Shown one piece after another: positions 16,640-25,286 of a stretch of DNA of 64,000 nucleotides. Under the pieces are notes generated by a model. That model made no database searches, was not told where the DNA came from, and was given only the letters and a program-made list of their open reading frames with translations. How positions within the stretch are numbered: the stretch's first letter is position 1; each line of letters opens with the position of its first letter. Source of the stretch: Streptomyces sp. G-G2 (lineage in GTDB: Bacteria; Actinomycetota; Actinomycetes; Streptomycetales; Streptomycetaceae); the NCBI RefSeq assembly GCF_030063135.1, contig NZ_JASISO010000021.1:62001-126000 (forward strand). The letters are read 5' to 3'. A program made the position numbers and the translations under genes.

Positions 16640-17923
16640 ATGGGGAGCGCTCTGGGCCTGGGTTCTCAGTACCAGGCCGACAGCACCAGAGCACGGGCGG
16701 TCAGCCCGCCCCGACCGGTTTCCTCGGTCGAACAGGACCGCTTCGAGACCCTGTGGAGCGGCAGGCCGCCCCACGTCCTCCTCATCGAGGACGACGAGGG
16801 TGACGCCGTCCTGGTCGAGGAACTGATGGAGGACAGCGGGGTCGAGGTCCGCCTGGGCCGTGCCCGCACGCTCGCCCACGCCCTCGCGCAGCTGGACGCC
16901 GAGCGGCCCCAGTGCGTCCTGCTCGACCTGCACCTGCCCGACGCACAGGGCCTCGACGCCCTCAACAAGGTGTTGGCCAAGACCGCCGAGGCCGCCGTCG
17001 TCGTGCTCACCGGACTCTCCGAGGAGAAGGCGGGCCTGGCGGCCGTCGCGGCCGGAGCCCAGGACTACCTGGTGAAGGGCCGCCTGGAGGCGGACGTCTT
17101 CATGCGGGCCATCCGCTACGCCATGCAGCGCAAGCAGACGGAGCTGGCCGCCGCCGCCCTGCAGACCGGCCGACTGCGCGCCGAGGAGAACGCCCGGCTC
17201 GAACGCGGCCTCCTGCCGACCCCCCTGCTCCTGGACGACACGGTCTCGGTGTGCGCCCGCTACCGGCCCGGCCGCGCCCAGGCGCTCCTGGGCGGAGACT
17301 TCTACGACGTGGTCCAGACACCCGACGGGGCCACGCACGCCGTCGTCGGCGACGTGTCCGGACACGGACCGGCCGAGGCGGCCCTGGGCGTCTGCCTGCG
17401 CGTGGCCTGGCGGGCGTTCGTCATGGCCGGAGCGCGGGGACAGGAGCTGCTCGACCTCCTGGAGAAGATTTTGGTGGCGGAGCGGTCCGGGCCCGAGATC
17501 TTCGCCACCCTCGTCGCACTCACCCGCCCCGCGGGCGCGGACCGCATCTGCGTACAGCGCGCCGGACACCCCGGCTTCCTGATCCGCTCCTCGGAAGGGG
17601 TGCGGCTGCAGGCGGTCGACGGCGGGCCCGCGCTGGGGATCATGCCGGACTGGGACTCGGCCTGGCCGGTGACCGAGGTGCCGATGGAACCGTCCGGCGC
17701 GGTGATGCTCTTCACCGACGGCCTGATCGAAGGACGCGTCGGGGCCGGGCCCGTGCGCCTGGAGGAGCAGGGCCTGCTGGACATCGCCCGTCACCACACC
17801 GAGCTGCCCGCCGATGCGTTCGTCGACGCCCTGATCCACACCGCGCAGAGCCTGGCCGCTGACTGGGGCGGCCTGGCCGACGACGTCGCCGTACTCCACC
17901 TCGAATGGAACACCTCCTCGTGA
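16640..17923 (+). CDS. response regulator receiver-PP2C (RsbU-like) phosphatase
   Basis: A 427-aa protein. The receiver domain (about 35-155) has the acidic pocket (LLIEDDEGDAVLVEE), phospho-acceptor Asp in VLLDLHLPD and lysine in YLVKGRL. A short coiled linker leads to a SpoIIE/PP2C domain (about 190-420) with all metal motifs intact: LGGDFYDVV, VVGDVSGHG, FTDGLIEG and DDVAVL. Phosphorylation of the receiver should switch dephosphorylation of STAS antagonists. The next gene, a histidine kinase, starts inside its stop (GTGA), and a second response regulator follows, so the kinase is the obvious input. ATG at 16640 has AAAGGA upstream. Confidence 0.92.
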   Translation: MGSALGLGSQYQADSTRARAVSPPRPVSSVEQDRFETLWSGRPPHVLLIEDDEGDAVLVEELMEDSGVEVRLGRARTLAHALAQLDAERPQCVLLDLHLPDAQGLDALNKVLAKTAEAAVVVLTGLSEEKAGLAAVAAGAQDYLVKGRLEADVFMRAIRYAMQRKQTELAAAALQTGRLRAEENARLERGLLPTPLLLDDTVSVCARYRPGRAQALLGGDFYDVVQTPDGATHAVVGDVSGHGPAEAALGVCLRVAWRAFVMAGARGQELLDLLEKILVAERSGPEIFATLVALTRPAGADRICVQRAGHPGFLIRSSEGVRLQAVDGGPALGIMPDWDSAWPVTEVPMEPSGAVMLFTDGLIEGRVGAGPVRLEEQGLLDIARHHTELPADAFVDALIHTAQSLAADWGGLADDVAVLHLEWNTSS

Positions 17924-19644
17924 CCCCGCCGGAACAAGTAGACCCGTCCACCACCCGTGCCGACAGCGTCACCCGTACCGAGGGCGCCGCTCCCACCGAG
18001 GGCGCCGCTCCTACCAGCAGCGCCGCGCGTGGCACCCGTACCGTCACGGGCCTGCGCGCGCTGAGCGTGCGCGCCTGGTTCATGACCGCGCTCGCCCTGC
18101 TCGCCGCCATGGTCCTCACCACGGCCGGGGTGGGAGCGGCCCTGCTGTCGAAGACCACCGCGGCGGGCGACCGGCTCGTGGACGGGATCGCCCCCGCCCA
18201 GCGGGACGCCCTGCGGCTGGAATCGGCGCTGCTCGAGCAGGAGACCGGAGTCCGCGGCTACCTCCTGTCCCACGAGCCGGTCCTGCTGGAGCCGTACGAA
18301 CGCGGCCAGCACGGCGAGCGCGAGGTGGCGGGGCGGCTGTCCACGCTGCTCGCCGGCGAGAGCGAGGCCCAGGCCGACGTGCGCGCCGTGGAGGACGCCG
18401 CCCGCGCCTGGCGGGACGGTTTCGCCACCCCCGCCATCGTCGCGGCACGTGACGGCGGCCCGGCGCCCTCCCTGGAGGAGGGCAAGGACCGCTTCGACGA
18501 AGTGCGCCGGCGGATCGCCACGCAGCAGGCGCGGCTGGACCAGCTCCAGGCCGACGCGCGCCGCACCTTCTCGCAGGCCCGTTCCGAGCGCGACCACATC
18601 CTGCTCGCGATCGTCGCGGGGTTCCTGCTGACCGGGATCTGCCTCGCGCTCCTGCTCCACATGGGCGTCGTACGCCCGCTCGGCGCGGTACGGGAGGCGT
18701 CCCGGCGGGTCGCGGGCGGGGCCTTCGGCGAGGAGATCCCCGAACGCGGGCCCTCCGACCTGCGCTCCCTGGCCCGGGTGGTCGAGGCCATGCGCCGTCG
18801 TACCGTCGAGGAGCTGGCGGCCTCGCGGACGAACGCGCGGGAACTGGAGCGCACGGCCGCGGACCTCGACGCGCAGGCGGTGGAGCTGCGCCGGTCGAAC
18901 GCCGAGCTGGAGCAGTTCGCGTACGTCGCCTCGCACGACCTCCAGGAGCCGCTGCGCAAGGTCGCCTCGTTCTGCCAGCTGCTGGAGAAGCGCTACGGGG
19001 ACCAGCTCGACGACCGCGGCGCCCAGTACATCGCGTTCGCGGTCGACGGCGCCAAGCGGATGCAGGTACTGATCAACGACCTGCTGACCTTCTCCCGGGT
19101 CGGCCGGGTCCAGGACGCGCGGGAGACGGTCCCGCTCGACGGCACGCTCGACCGGGCGCTGCGCAACCTCGCTGCCGCCGTGGAGGAGACCGAGGCGCGG
19201 ATCACCCGGCCGGAGGACCTTCCCGAGGTGGAGGGCGACCCGACCCTGCTCACCATGCTCTGGCAGAACCTGATCGGCAACGCGGTCAAGTTCCGCGAAC
19301 CGGGACGTGTGCCCCACGTCGAGATCGAGCTCCGGACCGGCACCGAGGCGGATCCCGGCTTCCACACCTTCAGCGTCACGGACAATGGGATCGGCATCGC
19401 GCCCGAGTTCGCCGACAAGGTGTTCGTCATCTTCCAGCGGCTGCACGGCCGGGAGGCCTACGGGGGCACCGGGATAGGACTCTCGCTCTGCAAGAAGATC
19501 GTCGAGCACTCCGGCGGGCGCATCTGGATCGACACCACCCGTGCGGCGGGCGAGCCGGGCACCCGGCTGGTCTTCACCCTGCCCGTGCACGGCACGGACA
19601 CCCCGCCCCGGAGCACCGAACCCGCGGAAGGAACCACCCAGTGA
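17920..19644 (+). CDS. CHASE3-type membrane sensor histidine kinase
   Basis: A 574-aa kinase. After a polar N-terminus there is a membrane helix (about 40-65), an extracytoplasmic CHASE3-like sensor (about 70-225; ETGVRGYLLS is diagnostic), a second helix (about 228-250), HAMP (about 250-305), HisKA with the acceptor histidine in YVASHDLQEPLRK, and HATPase_c (about 440-555; N-box NLIGNAVKF, G-boxes DNGIGI and GGTGIGLSLCKKI). GTG at 17920 overlaps the upstream stop by 4 bp; an ATG at 17905 is possible. It is coupled on both sides, to the receiver-PP2C gene and to a CheY-like regulator, forming a three-gene phosphorelay unit. Confidence 0.92.
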   Translation: MTPPEQVDPSTTRADSVTRTEGAAPTEGAAPTSSAARGTRTVTGLRALSVRAWFMTALALLAAMVLTTAGVGAALLSKTTAAGDRLVDGIAPAQRDALRLESALLEQETGVRGYLLSHEPVLLEPYERGQHGEREVAGRLSTLLAGESEAQADVRAVEDAARAWRDGFATPAIVAARDGGPAPSLEEGKDRFDEVRRRIATQQARLDQLQADARRTFSQARSERDHILLAIVAGFLLTGICLALLLHMGVVRPLGAVREASRRVAGGAFGEEIPERGPSDLRSLARVVEAMRRRTVEELAASRTNARELERTAADLDAQAVELRRSNAELEQFAYVASHDLQEPLRKVASFCQLLEKRYGDQLDDRGAQYIAFAVDGAKRMQVLINDLLTFSRVGRVQDARETVPLDGTLDRALRNLAAAVEETEARITRPEDLPEVEGDPTLLTMLWQNLIGNAVKFREPGRVPHVEIELRTGTEADPGFHTFSVTDNGIGIAPEFADKVFVIFQRLHGREAYGGTGIGLSLCKKIVEHSGGRIWIDTTRAAGEPGTRLVFTLPVHGTDTPPRSTEPAEGTTQ

Positions 19645-20105
19645 TCACGCCCAGCCCCGAGTCCCGTTCCATGCAGCAGCCCGCGGAGGTCCTCCTCGTC
19701 GAGGACGACGCGGGCGACGAACTGATGACGCGCGAGGCGTTCGAGGACAACAAGATCGGCAACACGCTGCACGTCGTACGGGACGGCCTGGAGGCCCTCG
19801 ACTTCCTCTACCGCCGCGGCGAGCACACCGGCGCCCCGCGCCCCGATCTGATCCTGCTCGACCTGAACCTGCCCAAGTACGACGGCAGGCAGGTGCTCGA
19901 ACAGATCAAGACCGACCCGGAACTGAGCCACATCCCCGTGGTCGTGCTCACCACCTCGGCCGCCGAGGAGGACATCCTGCGCAGCTACAAGCTGCACGCC
20001 AACGCGTACGTGACGAAGCCGGTGGACCTCGACCAGTTCATCCGGGCGATCCAGCAGATCGACGACTTCTTCGTCACCGTGGTGAAACTGCCGCGGGCCT
20101 TCTGA
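19641..20105 (+). CDS. stand-alone response regulator (Rcp1-like)
   Basis: A 154-aa single receiver domain of the phytochrome-partner type. It shows the acidic pair in LLVEDDAGDE, the phospho-acceptor Asp in LLDLNLPKYDG, T in VVLTTSAAEED, and the lysine in AYVTKPVDLDQF. No output domain, so it acts by protein contact or as a phosphate sink for the kinase upstream, whose stop overlaps its GTG start by 4 bp. Confidence 0.93.
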   Translation: MITPSPESRSMQQPAEVLLVEDDAGDELMTREAFEDNKIGNTLHVVRDGLEALDFLYRRGEHTGAPRPDLILLDLNLPKYDGRQVLEQIKTDPELSHIPVVVLTTSAAEEDILRSYKLHANAYVTKPVDLDQFIRAIQQIDDFFVTVVKLPRAF

Positions 20106-20198
20106 ACACCACGACTTGCACACCACGACTTGAACACCAGGACCGGACGCGACCGGATACCGCCGGAGCACGACCAGGCACGACCAGGCACGACCAGG
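20103..20198. repeat. 14-bp and 10-bp tandem repeats after a stop codon
   Basis: Three copies of a 14-bp unit (TGAACACCACGACT, TGCACACCACGACT, TGAACACCAGGACC) from 20103 to 20144; the first copy starts with the stop codon of the response regulator gene. A second array, CACGACCAGG three times, runs 20169-20198. Confidence 0.9.
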
Positions 20199-20222
20199 CT
20201 TGAGAAGAGAGACGGGTATCCC

Positions 20223-20588
20223 ATGGACACGGACGGCGGCGCCAGAGCGCGCAACCGCGTCGAGACGCGGTCCGAGGGCGACGTACGCGTCGTCGTGATG
20301 TCGGGCGAGTTCGACATGGACAATGTGGACGAGCTGCGGACGGCGCTGGATCCCGCGGCCGTCGGCGTCAGCCGGTTCGTCCTGGACGTCACCGGTGTGA
20401 CCTTCGCCGATTCGACCGCGCTCAACATCATGCTGAAGCCCGTACGGGCCCTGCCGGTCGTACTGGCGGGGACCATCCCGGCCCGGCTGGCGAGGCTGCT
20501 CCAAGTCACCGGAGCCGACGGGGTCTTCGCGGCCGCTCCCACGGTCGCGGCGGCGAAGGTGGTGCCCCTGCCGCCGCGCGGCCGCTGA
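20223..20588 (+). CDS. STAS-domain anti-sigma factor antagonist
   Basis: A 121-aa RsbV/SpoIIAA-like protein: SEGDVRVVVMSGEFDMDNVDEL split over the first strands, and the phosphorylation site in TFADSTALNIML. ATG at 20223 with GAGAAGAGAG upstream. It follows the kinase operon and precedes an RsbW-like ATPase, repeating the sigma-control arrangement seen at 10624-11702. Confidence 0.9.
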   Translation: MDTDGGARARNRVETRSEGDVRVVVMSGEFDMDNVDELRTALDPAAVGVSRFVLDVTGVTFADSTALNIMLKPVRALPVVLAGTIPARLARLLQVTGADGVFAAAPTVAAAKVVPLPPRGR

Positions 20589-20678
20589 GCGCGGCGCGGG
20601 GCGAGGGAGGGGTTGACGGACCGGATTCGGGGCAAACGAGCATGGTCCGGTCGTAAGGACCCCTGGAGGAGGCGAACG

Positions 20679-21077
20679 GTGCGGTACGGGGAGAACAGCC
20701 CGCTGCCTACGGTCCCGCGGACCGCCACGCAGGCGCGGGACCGGGTCCGCTCGCTCATCGAATCGGCCGGGGTCCGGCCGGGGGAGGACGCCCTGGCCGA
20801 CGCGCTGCTCGTGACCTCGGAACTGGCGACGAACGCGATCCGCCACGGTGGCGGGATCGCCGGGTTCAGCGCCTCCGTATCGGCGGACGGCCTGCGCCTG
20901 GCGATCGCCGACACCACCGCGGCCCCTCCGGTCGCCCGGCCCACCGCGACGTCCCGCCCGGGCGGCTTCGGCTGGCCCCTGATCCGCCACCTCACCCGCA
21001 GTGTGGCGATCCGCCCGACCCCTCGCGGCGGCAAGTGCATCGAGGTCCGCGTTCCCCTGTCCGCCGTCGCGTCCTGA
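20679..21077 (+). CDS. RsbW-like ATP-binding protein
   Basis: A 132-aa GHKL ATPase: N-box LLVTSELATNAIRHGGG and a G-box variant GGFGWPLIRHL in place of the usual GGxGLxLV. GTG at 20679 has GGAGGAGG upstream and is clearly better than the TTG at 20613. Compact size and neighbourhood point to an anti-sigma factor/serine kinase partnered with the STAS protein at 20223. Confidence 0.85.
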   Translation: MRYGENSPLPTVPRTATQARDRVRSLIESAGVRPGEDALADALLVTSELATNAIRHGGGIAGFSASVSADGLRLAIADTTAAPPVARPTATSRPGGFGWPLIRHLTRSVAIRPTPRGGKCIEVRVPLSAVAS

Positions 21078-21154
21078 CGGCTGGTCAGGACCGCGCTGTC
21101 AGGGCCTGGGTGTCACGGGCCGGCTGCCACGGCCGGGGTGTCGGGGTTGTGGTG

Positions 21155-21538
21155 TCACGGGCGGCGGTTGGCGCCCTGGGCGAGCAGGGCGTCGCCGACG
21201 AGGCGGACCCCGCGGGACAGGCGGCCCAGTTGCTGGAGCTCGACGGCGTACATCCTGATCGAGTTCTCGATCACGGACGCGGCCACGCCCATCGCGGGCA
21301 GTTCCGCCCGGCTGGTCTCCAGGGCGATCCGCATCGTCCGTACCTCGTGCTGCAGTTGGAGCTGCGCGTGCCGGGCGAGCAGTGCGGGATGGCGGGTCAG
21401 CGTCGGGTAGGTGCCGTAGCGGGCCGGGAGCAGGTCCCGCAGCCAGCGCATCGCCGTGCGGTCCCAGTCCTGGGTGCCGGGCGCCTTGACCTGGCAGGGC
21501 CAGTCGGGGCTGAGGGTGAGGGAGGCAGTCTGGCGCAT
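21155..21538 (-). CDS. conserved hypothetical protein
   Basis: A 127-aa soluble protein with no signal peptide. I do not recognise a domain. The N-terminal half contains DWDRTAMRWLRDLLPARYGTYP split by a proline; the second half is mostly helical with heptad-like leucines (LARHAQLQLQHEVRTMR and VELQQLGRLSRGVRLV), suggesting a helical bundle or dimer. It looks like the streptomycete-specific proteins found beside signalling genes. ATG at 21538 with GGAAG upstream; a long AT-rich promoter region lies behind it. Confidence 0.7.
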   Translation of the reverse strand: MRQTASLTLSPDWPCQVKAPGTQDWDRTAMRWLRDLLPARYGTYPTLTRHPALLARHAQLQLQHEVRTMRIALETSRAELPAMGVAASVIENSIRMYAVELQQLGRLSRGVRLVGDALLAQGANRRP

Positions 21539-21584
21539 TCTCGTCGCTTCCGAGTGGTGTCGAACTCTGATCGAGACGTTGCTG

Positions 21585-21620
21585 CGGCGGCCTCGGCCCA
21601 GGGGTTGACCGAGGCCGCCG
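21585..21620. promoter_or_regulatory. 12-bp stem hairpin upstream of hypothetical gene
   Basis: Perfect inverted repeat CGGCGGCCTCGG (21585-21596) and CCGAGGCCGCCG (21609-21620) with a 12-nt loop. It lies in the 330-bp leader of the gene starting at 21538, so it could be a 5'-UTR structure, or an attenuator. Confidence 0.5.
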
Positions 21621-21752
21621 TGAGCGCTCCGGTGGATCCGAATGCCGGGACCGGGCACGGGTGGGACGTGAGGAGGAGGCGTCACACCGCGTGTCCGGTT
21701 CCGGGAGGGCTTGGGGGTCGCCCTCCCTGGCGTCTGGTGGATCCGGGGCGCT

Positions 21753-21815
21753 GGCCAAGTAAACATATATACCGTCGAGTAAGCAAGGGAATGAAAAATT
21801 ACATACGACGCGGAG
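21753..21815 (-). promoter_or_regulatory. AT-rich promoter region
   Basis: A local AT-rich island (AAACATATATACC and GAATGAAAAATTACATAC) in an otherwise >70% GC region. Read on the minus strand it offers TTCATT, 18 bp, TATATA as a candidate promoter for the gene at 21538, with a leader of about 200 nt. Confidence 0.45.
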
Positions 21816-21868
21816 GCGTCGGCGTACCCGGAGGCGGGACGGGGCGCCGGACGGGGTGGCGGACCGGC

Positions 21869-22786
21869 CTACAGGAAGAAACCGTGCTGGTCGGCGACCT
21901 GCTCATAGCCTTCGAGGCGGGCCTGCGTCCGCTCGGGGTCCGCGTCGGCCATCGCCTGCAGCAGGGCCGCGGACAGCATGCCGGGCGCCGCGTACGAGTC
22001 GAAGACGAGCCGGGACCCGGTGCCCGCGGTCAGCACCACGTCCGCCGCGTCCGCCAGCGGCCCCAGGGTGGGGTCGGTGATCAGCGCGGTACGGAGTCCC
22101 ACGCTCCGCGCGGCCCGGAGCGCGCCCAGGGTCTCCCTGGCGTGCCGGGGCATGGCGTAGGCCAGCACCCAGGTCCCGCCCGCCGCCCGCGACTGCAGCA
22201 GGGCGTCGTAGGCCACGCTGCCGCCCCGGGTGACCAGGCGTACGTCGGGGTGGATGCGCCGGGCCGCGTAGGCGAAGTACTCCGCCAGCGACACCGAGAT
22301 CCGCAGGCCGAGCACCGTCAGCGGCACGGAACCGGCCAGCTCGCGCCCGATGTCCAGCACCTGGTCGGTGTCCGCGAGCAGGCGGCGCAGGTTCTGCAGG
22401 TTATCGATCTCGGCGTCCACGGCCGCCTGGAGCTCGTTGTGCCGGAGCTGCCCACCGCCGCCCGGGGAGCCCGCGACCGCGCTCAGGGCGATCGGTTGCA
22501 GCGCGTCCCGCAGGGCGGGATAACCGGTGAACCCGAGGGAGACGGCGAAGCGGGTCACGGACGGCTGGCTGACGCCGACCCGTTCGGCCAGCTCGGTGAT
22601 CGAGAGGAACGCGGCCTCGGTGAGGTGATCGATGAGGTACTGGGCGATGCGCCGCTGCCCCGGGGACAGCCGGTGGCCGTCGAAGAGCGCGCGGACGCGC
22701 TCGCCGGGGGTGCGCTCATGGTCCGGCGACTGCCCACCCGGCGTGATCGCGGCCGCCTGGGCGCGTGCCTGCTGCCCGGATGACAC
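21869..22786 (-). CDS. MurR/RpiR-family transcriptional regulator
   Basis: A 305-aa regulator: N-terminal RpiR helix-turn-helix (about 30-105; LSPGQRRIAQYLIDH, SITELAERVGVSQPSVTRF) and a C-terminal SIS sugar-phosphate-binding domain (about 140-290). Family members repress or activate sugar-phosphate metabolism genes. GTG start at 22786 with GGGAGG upstream. Neighbours include an aldo/keto reductase and, further on, 6-phosphogluconate dehydrogenase, but no direct target can be shown. Confidence 0.9.
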   Translation of the reverse strand: MSSGQQARAQAAAITPGGQSPDHERTPGERVRALFDGHRLSPGQRRIAQYLIDHLTEAAFLSITELAERVGVSQPSVTRFAVSLGFTGYPALRDALQPIALSAVAGSPGGGGQLRHNELQAAVDAEIDNLQNLRRLLADTDQVLDIGRELAGSVPLTVLGLRISVSLAEYFAYAARRIHPDVRLVTRGGSVAYDALLQSRAAGGTWVLAYAMPRHARETLGALRAARSVGLRTALITDPTLGPLADAADVVLTAGTGSRLVFDSYAAPGMLSAALLQAMADADPERTQARLEGYEQVADQHGFFL

Positions 22787-22871
22787 CGGCGGGCCTCCCT
22801 CTCATGTCACTCGTCACCCAACATAGCTCACGCCCTGTGCCCGCCCCGCCAGCTGATCACCGCCGCCGGTG

Positions 22872-23918
22872 TCAGTGCGCCGTGCCGAGCAGCGGCGGGT
22901 TGAGGCGGGCGAAGGCTTCCTGGCGTTCGTACGGGAAGTGCGGGTAGGGGGCGGGGCGGTGGCTGGCGGTGTCGAGGCGGGTGATCTGCTCGGGGGTCAG
23001 CGACCAGCCGACGGCGCCGATGTTCTGGCGCAGCTGCTCCTCGTCGCGGGCGCCGATGATGACCGAGGCCACCGTCGGGCGCTGGACCAGCCAGTTCAGG
23101 GCGACCTGGGGCACCGTCCGCCCGGTCTCCCGGGCCACCTCGTCCAGGGCGTCGACCACGTCGTACAGCAGGGCTTCGTCCACCGGCGGTCCGTAGTCGG
23201 CCGTCCGGTGCAGTCGGCTCCCGGTCGGCAGCGGGCTGCCGCGCCGGATCCTGCCGGTGAGGCGTCCCCAGCCCAGCGGGCTCCATACGAGGGCGCCGAC
23301 GCCCTGGTCGTGGCCGAGGGGCATGAGGTCCCACTCGTAGTCGCGGCCGACGAGCGAGTAGTAGACCTGGTGGGCGACGTAGCGGGGGAAGCCGTGCCGG
23401 TCGGCCGCGGCGAGCGACTTCATCAGCTGCCAGCCCGCGAAGTTGGAGACTCCGACATGGCGGATCTTGCCGTCCCGGACGAGCCCGTCCAGGGCCTCCA
23501 GAACCTCTTCGACCGGTACGGACGCGTCGAAGGCGTGCAGCTGGAAGAGGTCGATGCGGTCGGTGCCGAGCCGCCGCAGGGCGTCTTCCGTGGCCCGCAC
23601 CAGACGGACGCCGGACGTGCCTGCCTCGCCCGGGCCGTCGCCCATGGGCAGGCCCGCCTTCGTCGAGATCAGCACCCGGTCGCGGCGCCCTTGGAGAGCC
23701 TCGCCGAGTACGGTCTCCGAGGCGCCGGCCGAGTACACGTCGGCGGTGTCGAACAGCGTCACTCCCGCGTCGAGGGCGATGTCGACCATCCGGCGCGCCT
23801 CGCGGATTCCGGTGTCCCCCCAGGCACCGAACAGCGGGCCGCTGCCGCCGAACGTTGCGGCGCCGAAGCTGAGGACCGGCACGTCGAGACCGGACGCACC
23901 GAGCTGCCTGTATTCCAT
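22872..23918 (-). CDS. aldo/keto reductase
   Basis: A 348-aa NADPH-dependent oxidoreductase with a TIM-barrel fold. The catalytic tetrad is complete: Asp and Tyr in FDTADVYSAG, Lys in ISTKAG and His in QLHAFD. The NADPH-binding end is PTVASVIIGARDEEQL. It resembles YajO/YhdN-like members acting on small aldehydes and ketones. ATG start with AAGGAG upstream. It is divergent from a TetR gene with an operator-like palindrome between them, so it is the probable TetR target. Confidence 0.92.
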   Translation of the reverse strand: MEYRQLGASGLDVPVLSFGAATFGGSGPLFGAWGDTGIREARRMVDIALDAGVTLFDTADVYSAGASETVLGEALQGRRDRVLISTKAGLPMGDGPGEAGTSGVRLVRATEDALRRLGTDRIDLFQLHAFDASVPVEEVLEALDGLVRDGKIRHVGVSNFAGWQLMKSLAAADRHGFPRYVAHQVYYSLVGRDYEWDLMPLGHDQGVGALVWSPLGWGRLTGRIRRGSPLPTGSRLHRTADYGPPVDEALLYDVVDALDEVARETGRTVPQVALNWLVQRPTVASVIIGARDEEQLRQNIGAVGWSLTPEQITRLDTASHRPAPYPHFPYERQEAFARLNPPLLGTAH

Positions 23919-23947
23919 GACGGACTCCTTCGAGGCATGATGGGATA

Positions 23948-23971
23948 TTAATGGGACGCCTGACCCGTTAA
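23948..23971. promoter_or_regulatory. operator-like inverted repeat
   Basis: TTAATGGG at 23948-23955 and CCCGTTAA at 23964-23971, 8-bp arms with one mismatch and an 8-bp spacer, in the 104-bp divergent gap between the aldo/keto reductase and TetR genes. A plausible TetR binding site. Confidence 0.5.
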
Positions 23972-24022
23972 GCTGTCCTCAAGGTAGCAGGGGTGTGGCG
24001 CTAATGGAACCGGAGAACCGTT

Positions 24023-24667
24023 ATGACGGCTGAGGAGATGGACCCGGGCACCGTGCGGCCCGGCGGACGCACGGCCCGCGTCCGGAGCGCCGTCCTGCGG
24101 GCGGCGGGCGACCTGCTGGCCGAAGCCGGGTTCGACCGGCTCGACCTGGCCGAGGTCGCCCGCCGCGCGGACGTCGGCAAGACGACGGTCTACCGCCGCT
24201 GGGGCACTCCGGCGGGACTGGTGGCGGACCTCCTCGCGGAGATGGCCGAGCAGTCCCTGCCGCGCACCGAGAGCGGATCGCTGGAAGGCGACCTGCGCGC
24301 CAATGCCGCGCTCGTGGCGCGGACCCTGACCGACCCGCGCCAAGGGCCCCTGTTCAGGGCCGTGATCGCGGCCGCCGCCACCGACCCGCGCACCGCCGCG
24401 GCCCTGCACCGCTTCTACGCGGTGCGGGTCGCGGAGTGGGTCCCCTGTGTCGAACAGGCCGTCGTGCGGGGCGAACTGCCGCCGGACACGGACCCTGAGG
24501 AGGTCGTCCGCGCGGTCTCCGCCCCCCTCTACTACCGCCTCCTGACCACGGCCGCCCCGCTGGACGCCGCGGCGGCCGACCGCGCGGCCGCCGCGGCCGC
24601 CGCCGCGGCCCGCGCGGGAGCCTTCGTCCGCACCGCGGCCCGAGGGGCGCCGGGGGCCGTCACGTGA
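24023..24667 (+). CDS. TetR/AcrR-family regulator
   Basis: A 214-aa repressor: helix-turn-helix in the first 65 residues (ARVRSAVLRAAGDLLAEAG, LAEVARRADVGKTTVYRRWG) and a ligand domain resembling the TetR_C_11-like fold. The tail is an alanine run (about 185-200). ATG start with GGAG upstream. It is divergent from the aldo/keto reductase gene and probably represses it and itself. Confidence 0.9.
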   Translation: MTAEEMDPGTVRPGGRTARVRSAVLRAAGDLLAEAGFDRLDLAEVARRADVGKTTVYRRWGTPAGLVADLLAEMAEQSLPRTESGSLEGDLRANAALVARTLTDPRQGPLFRAVIAAAATDPRTAAALHRFYAVRVAEWVPCVEQAVVRGELPPDTDPEEVVRAVSAPLYYRLLTTAAPLDAAAADRAAAAAAAAARAGAFVRTAARGAPGAVT

Positions 24668-24843
24668 CGGGGCTCTCGGTGCGCGCCCGTGAGGGGTTCC
24701 GTAGCCTGATCCCGTCGCGGCGCCCGGGGCCGCCGATACCGGGACGACACGAGCGAAGTCTGCCGAAATCCGGGTCGTTGTAGAGTGGTTGACGCCCTTG
24801 ACCTGCAGAAAGCAGGCAGGGAGCCGTAATCTAGGAGCGCTCA

Positions 24844-25263
24844 GTGCTGCGAACCCTGTTCAAGTCCAAGATCCACCGGGCCACCGTCACCCAGGCCGAC
24901 CTGCACTACGTCGGATCCGTCACGATCGACGCCGATCTCATGGAGGCGGCGGACCTGCTGCCCGGAGAGCTCGTGCACATCGTCGACATCGACAACGGCG
25001 CCCGGCTGGAGACGTACGTCATCGAGGGCGAGCGCGGCTCGGGAGTGATCGGGATCAACGGGGCCGCCGCCCATCTGGTGCACCCCGGGGACCTGGTGAT
25101 CCTCATCAGCTACGCCCAGTTCGAGGACGCCGAGGCGCGGGCCTTCGTCCCGCGCGTCGTGCACGTCGACGGGGACAACCGGATCATCGAACTGGGTACG
25201 GACCCGGCCGCCCCGGTGCCGGGGACGGACCAGCGGCGCAGCCCGCACGCGACAGCCATCTGA
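24844..25263 (+). CDS. panD: aspartate 1-decarboxylase proenzyme
   Basis: A 139-aa pyruvoyl enzyme that makes beta-alanine from L-aspartate for pantothenate and CoA. The self-cleavage site is Gly24-Ser25 in HYVGS, giving a small beta chain and an alpha chain with an N-terminal pyruvoyl group. Lys9, and GERGSGVIGINGAAAHLV around the active site, match the family. GTG start with AGGAG upstream. The usual panBC genes are not beside it; an acetyltransferase and a racemase follow. In some bacteria an acetyltransferase-like protein (PanZ/PanM) promotes PanD maturation, so the GNAT next door is worth noting. Confidence 0.95.
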   Translation: MLRTLFKSKIHRATVTQADLHYVGSVTIDADLMEAADLLPGELVHIVDIDNGARLETYVIEGERGSGVIGINGAAAHLVHPGDLVILISYAQFEDAEARAFVPRVVHVDGDNRIIELGTDPAAPVPGTDQRRSPHATAI

Positions 25264-25286
25264 CGATCCGACGAAGGAGACCACCC

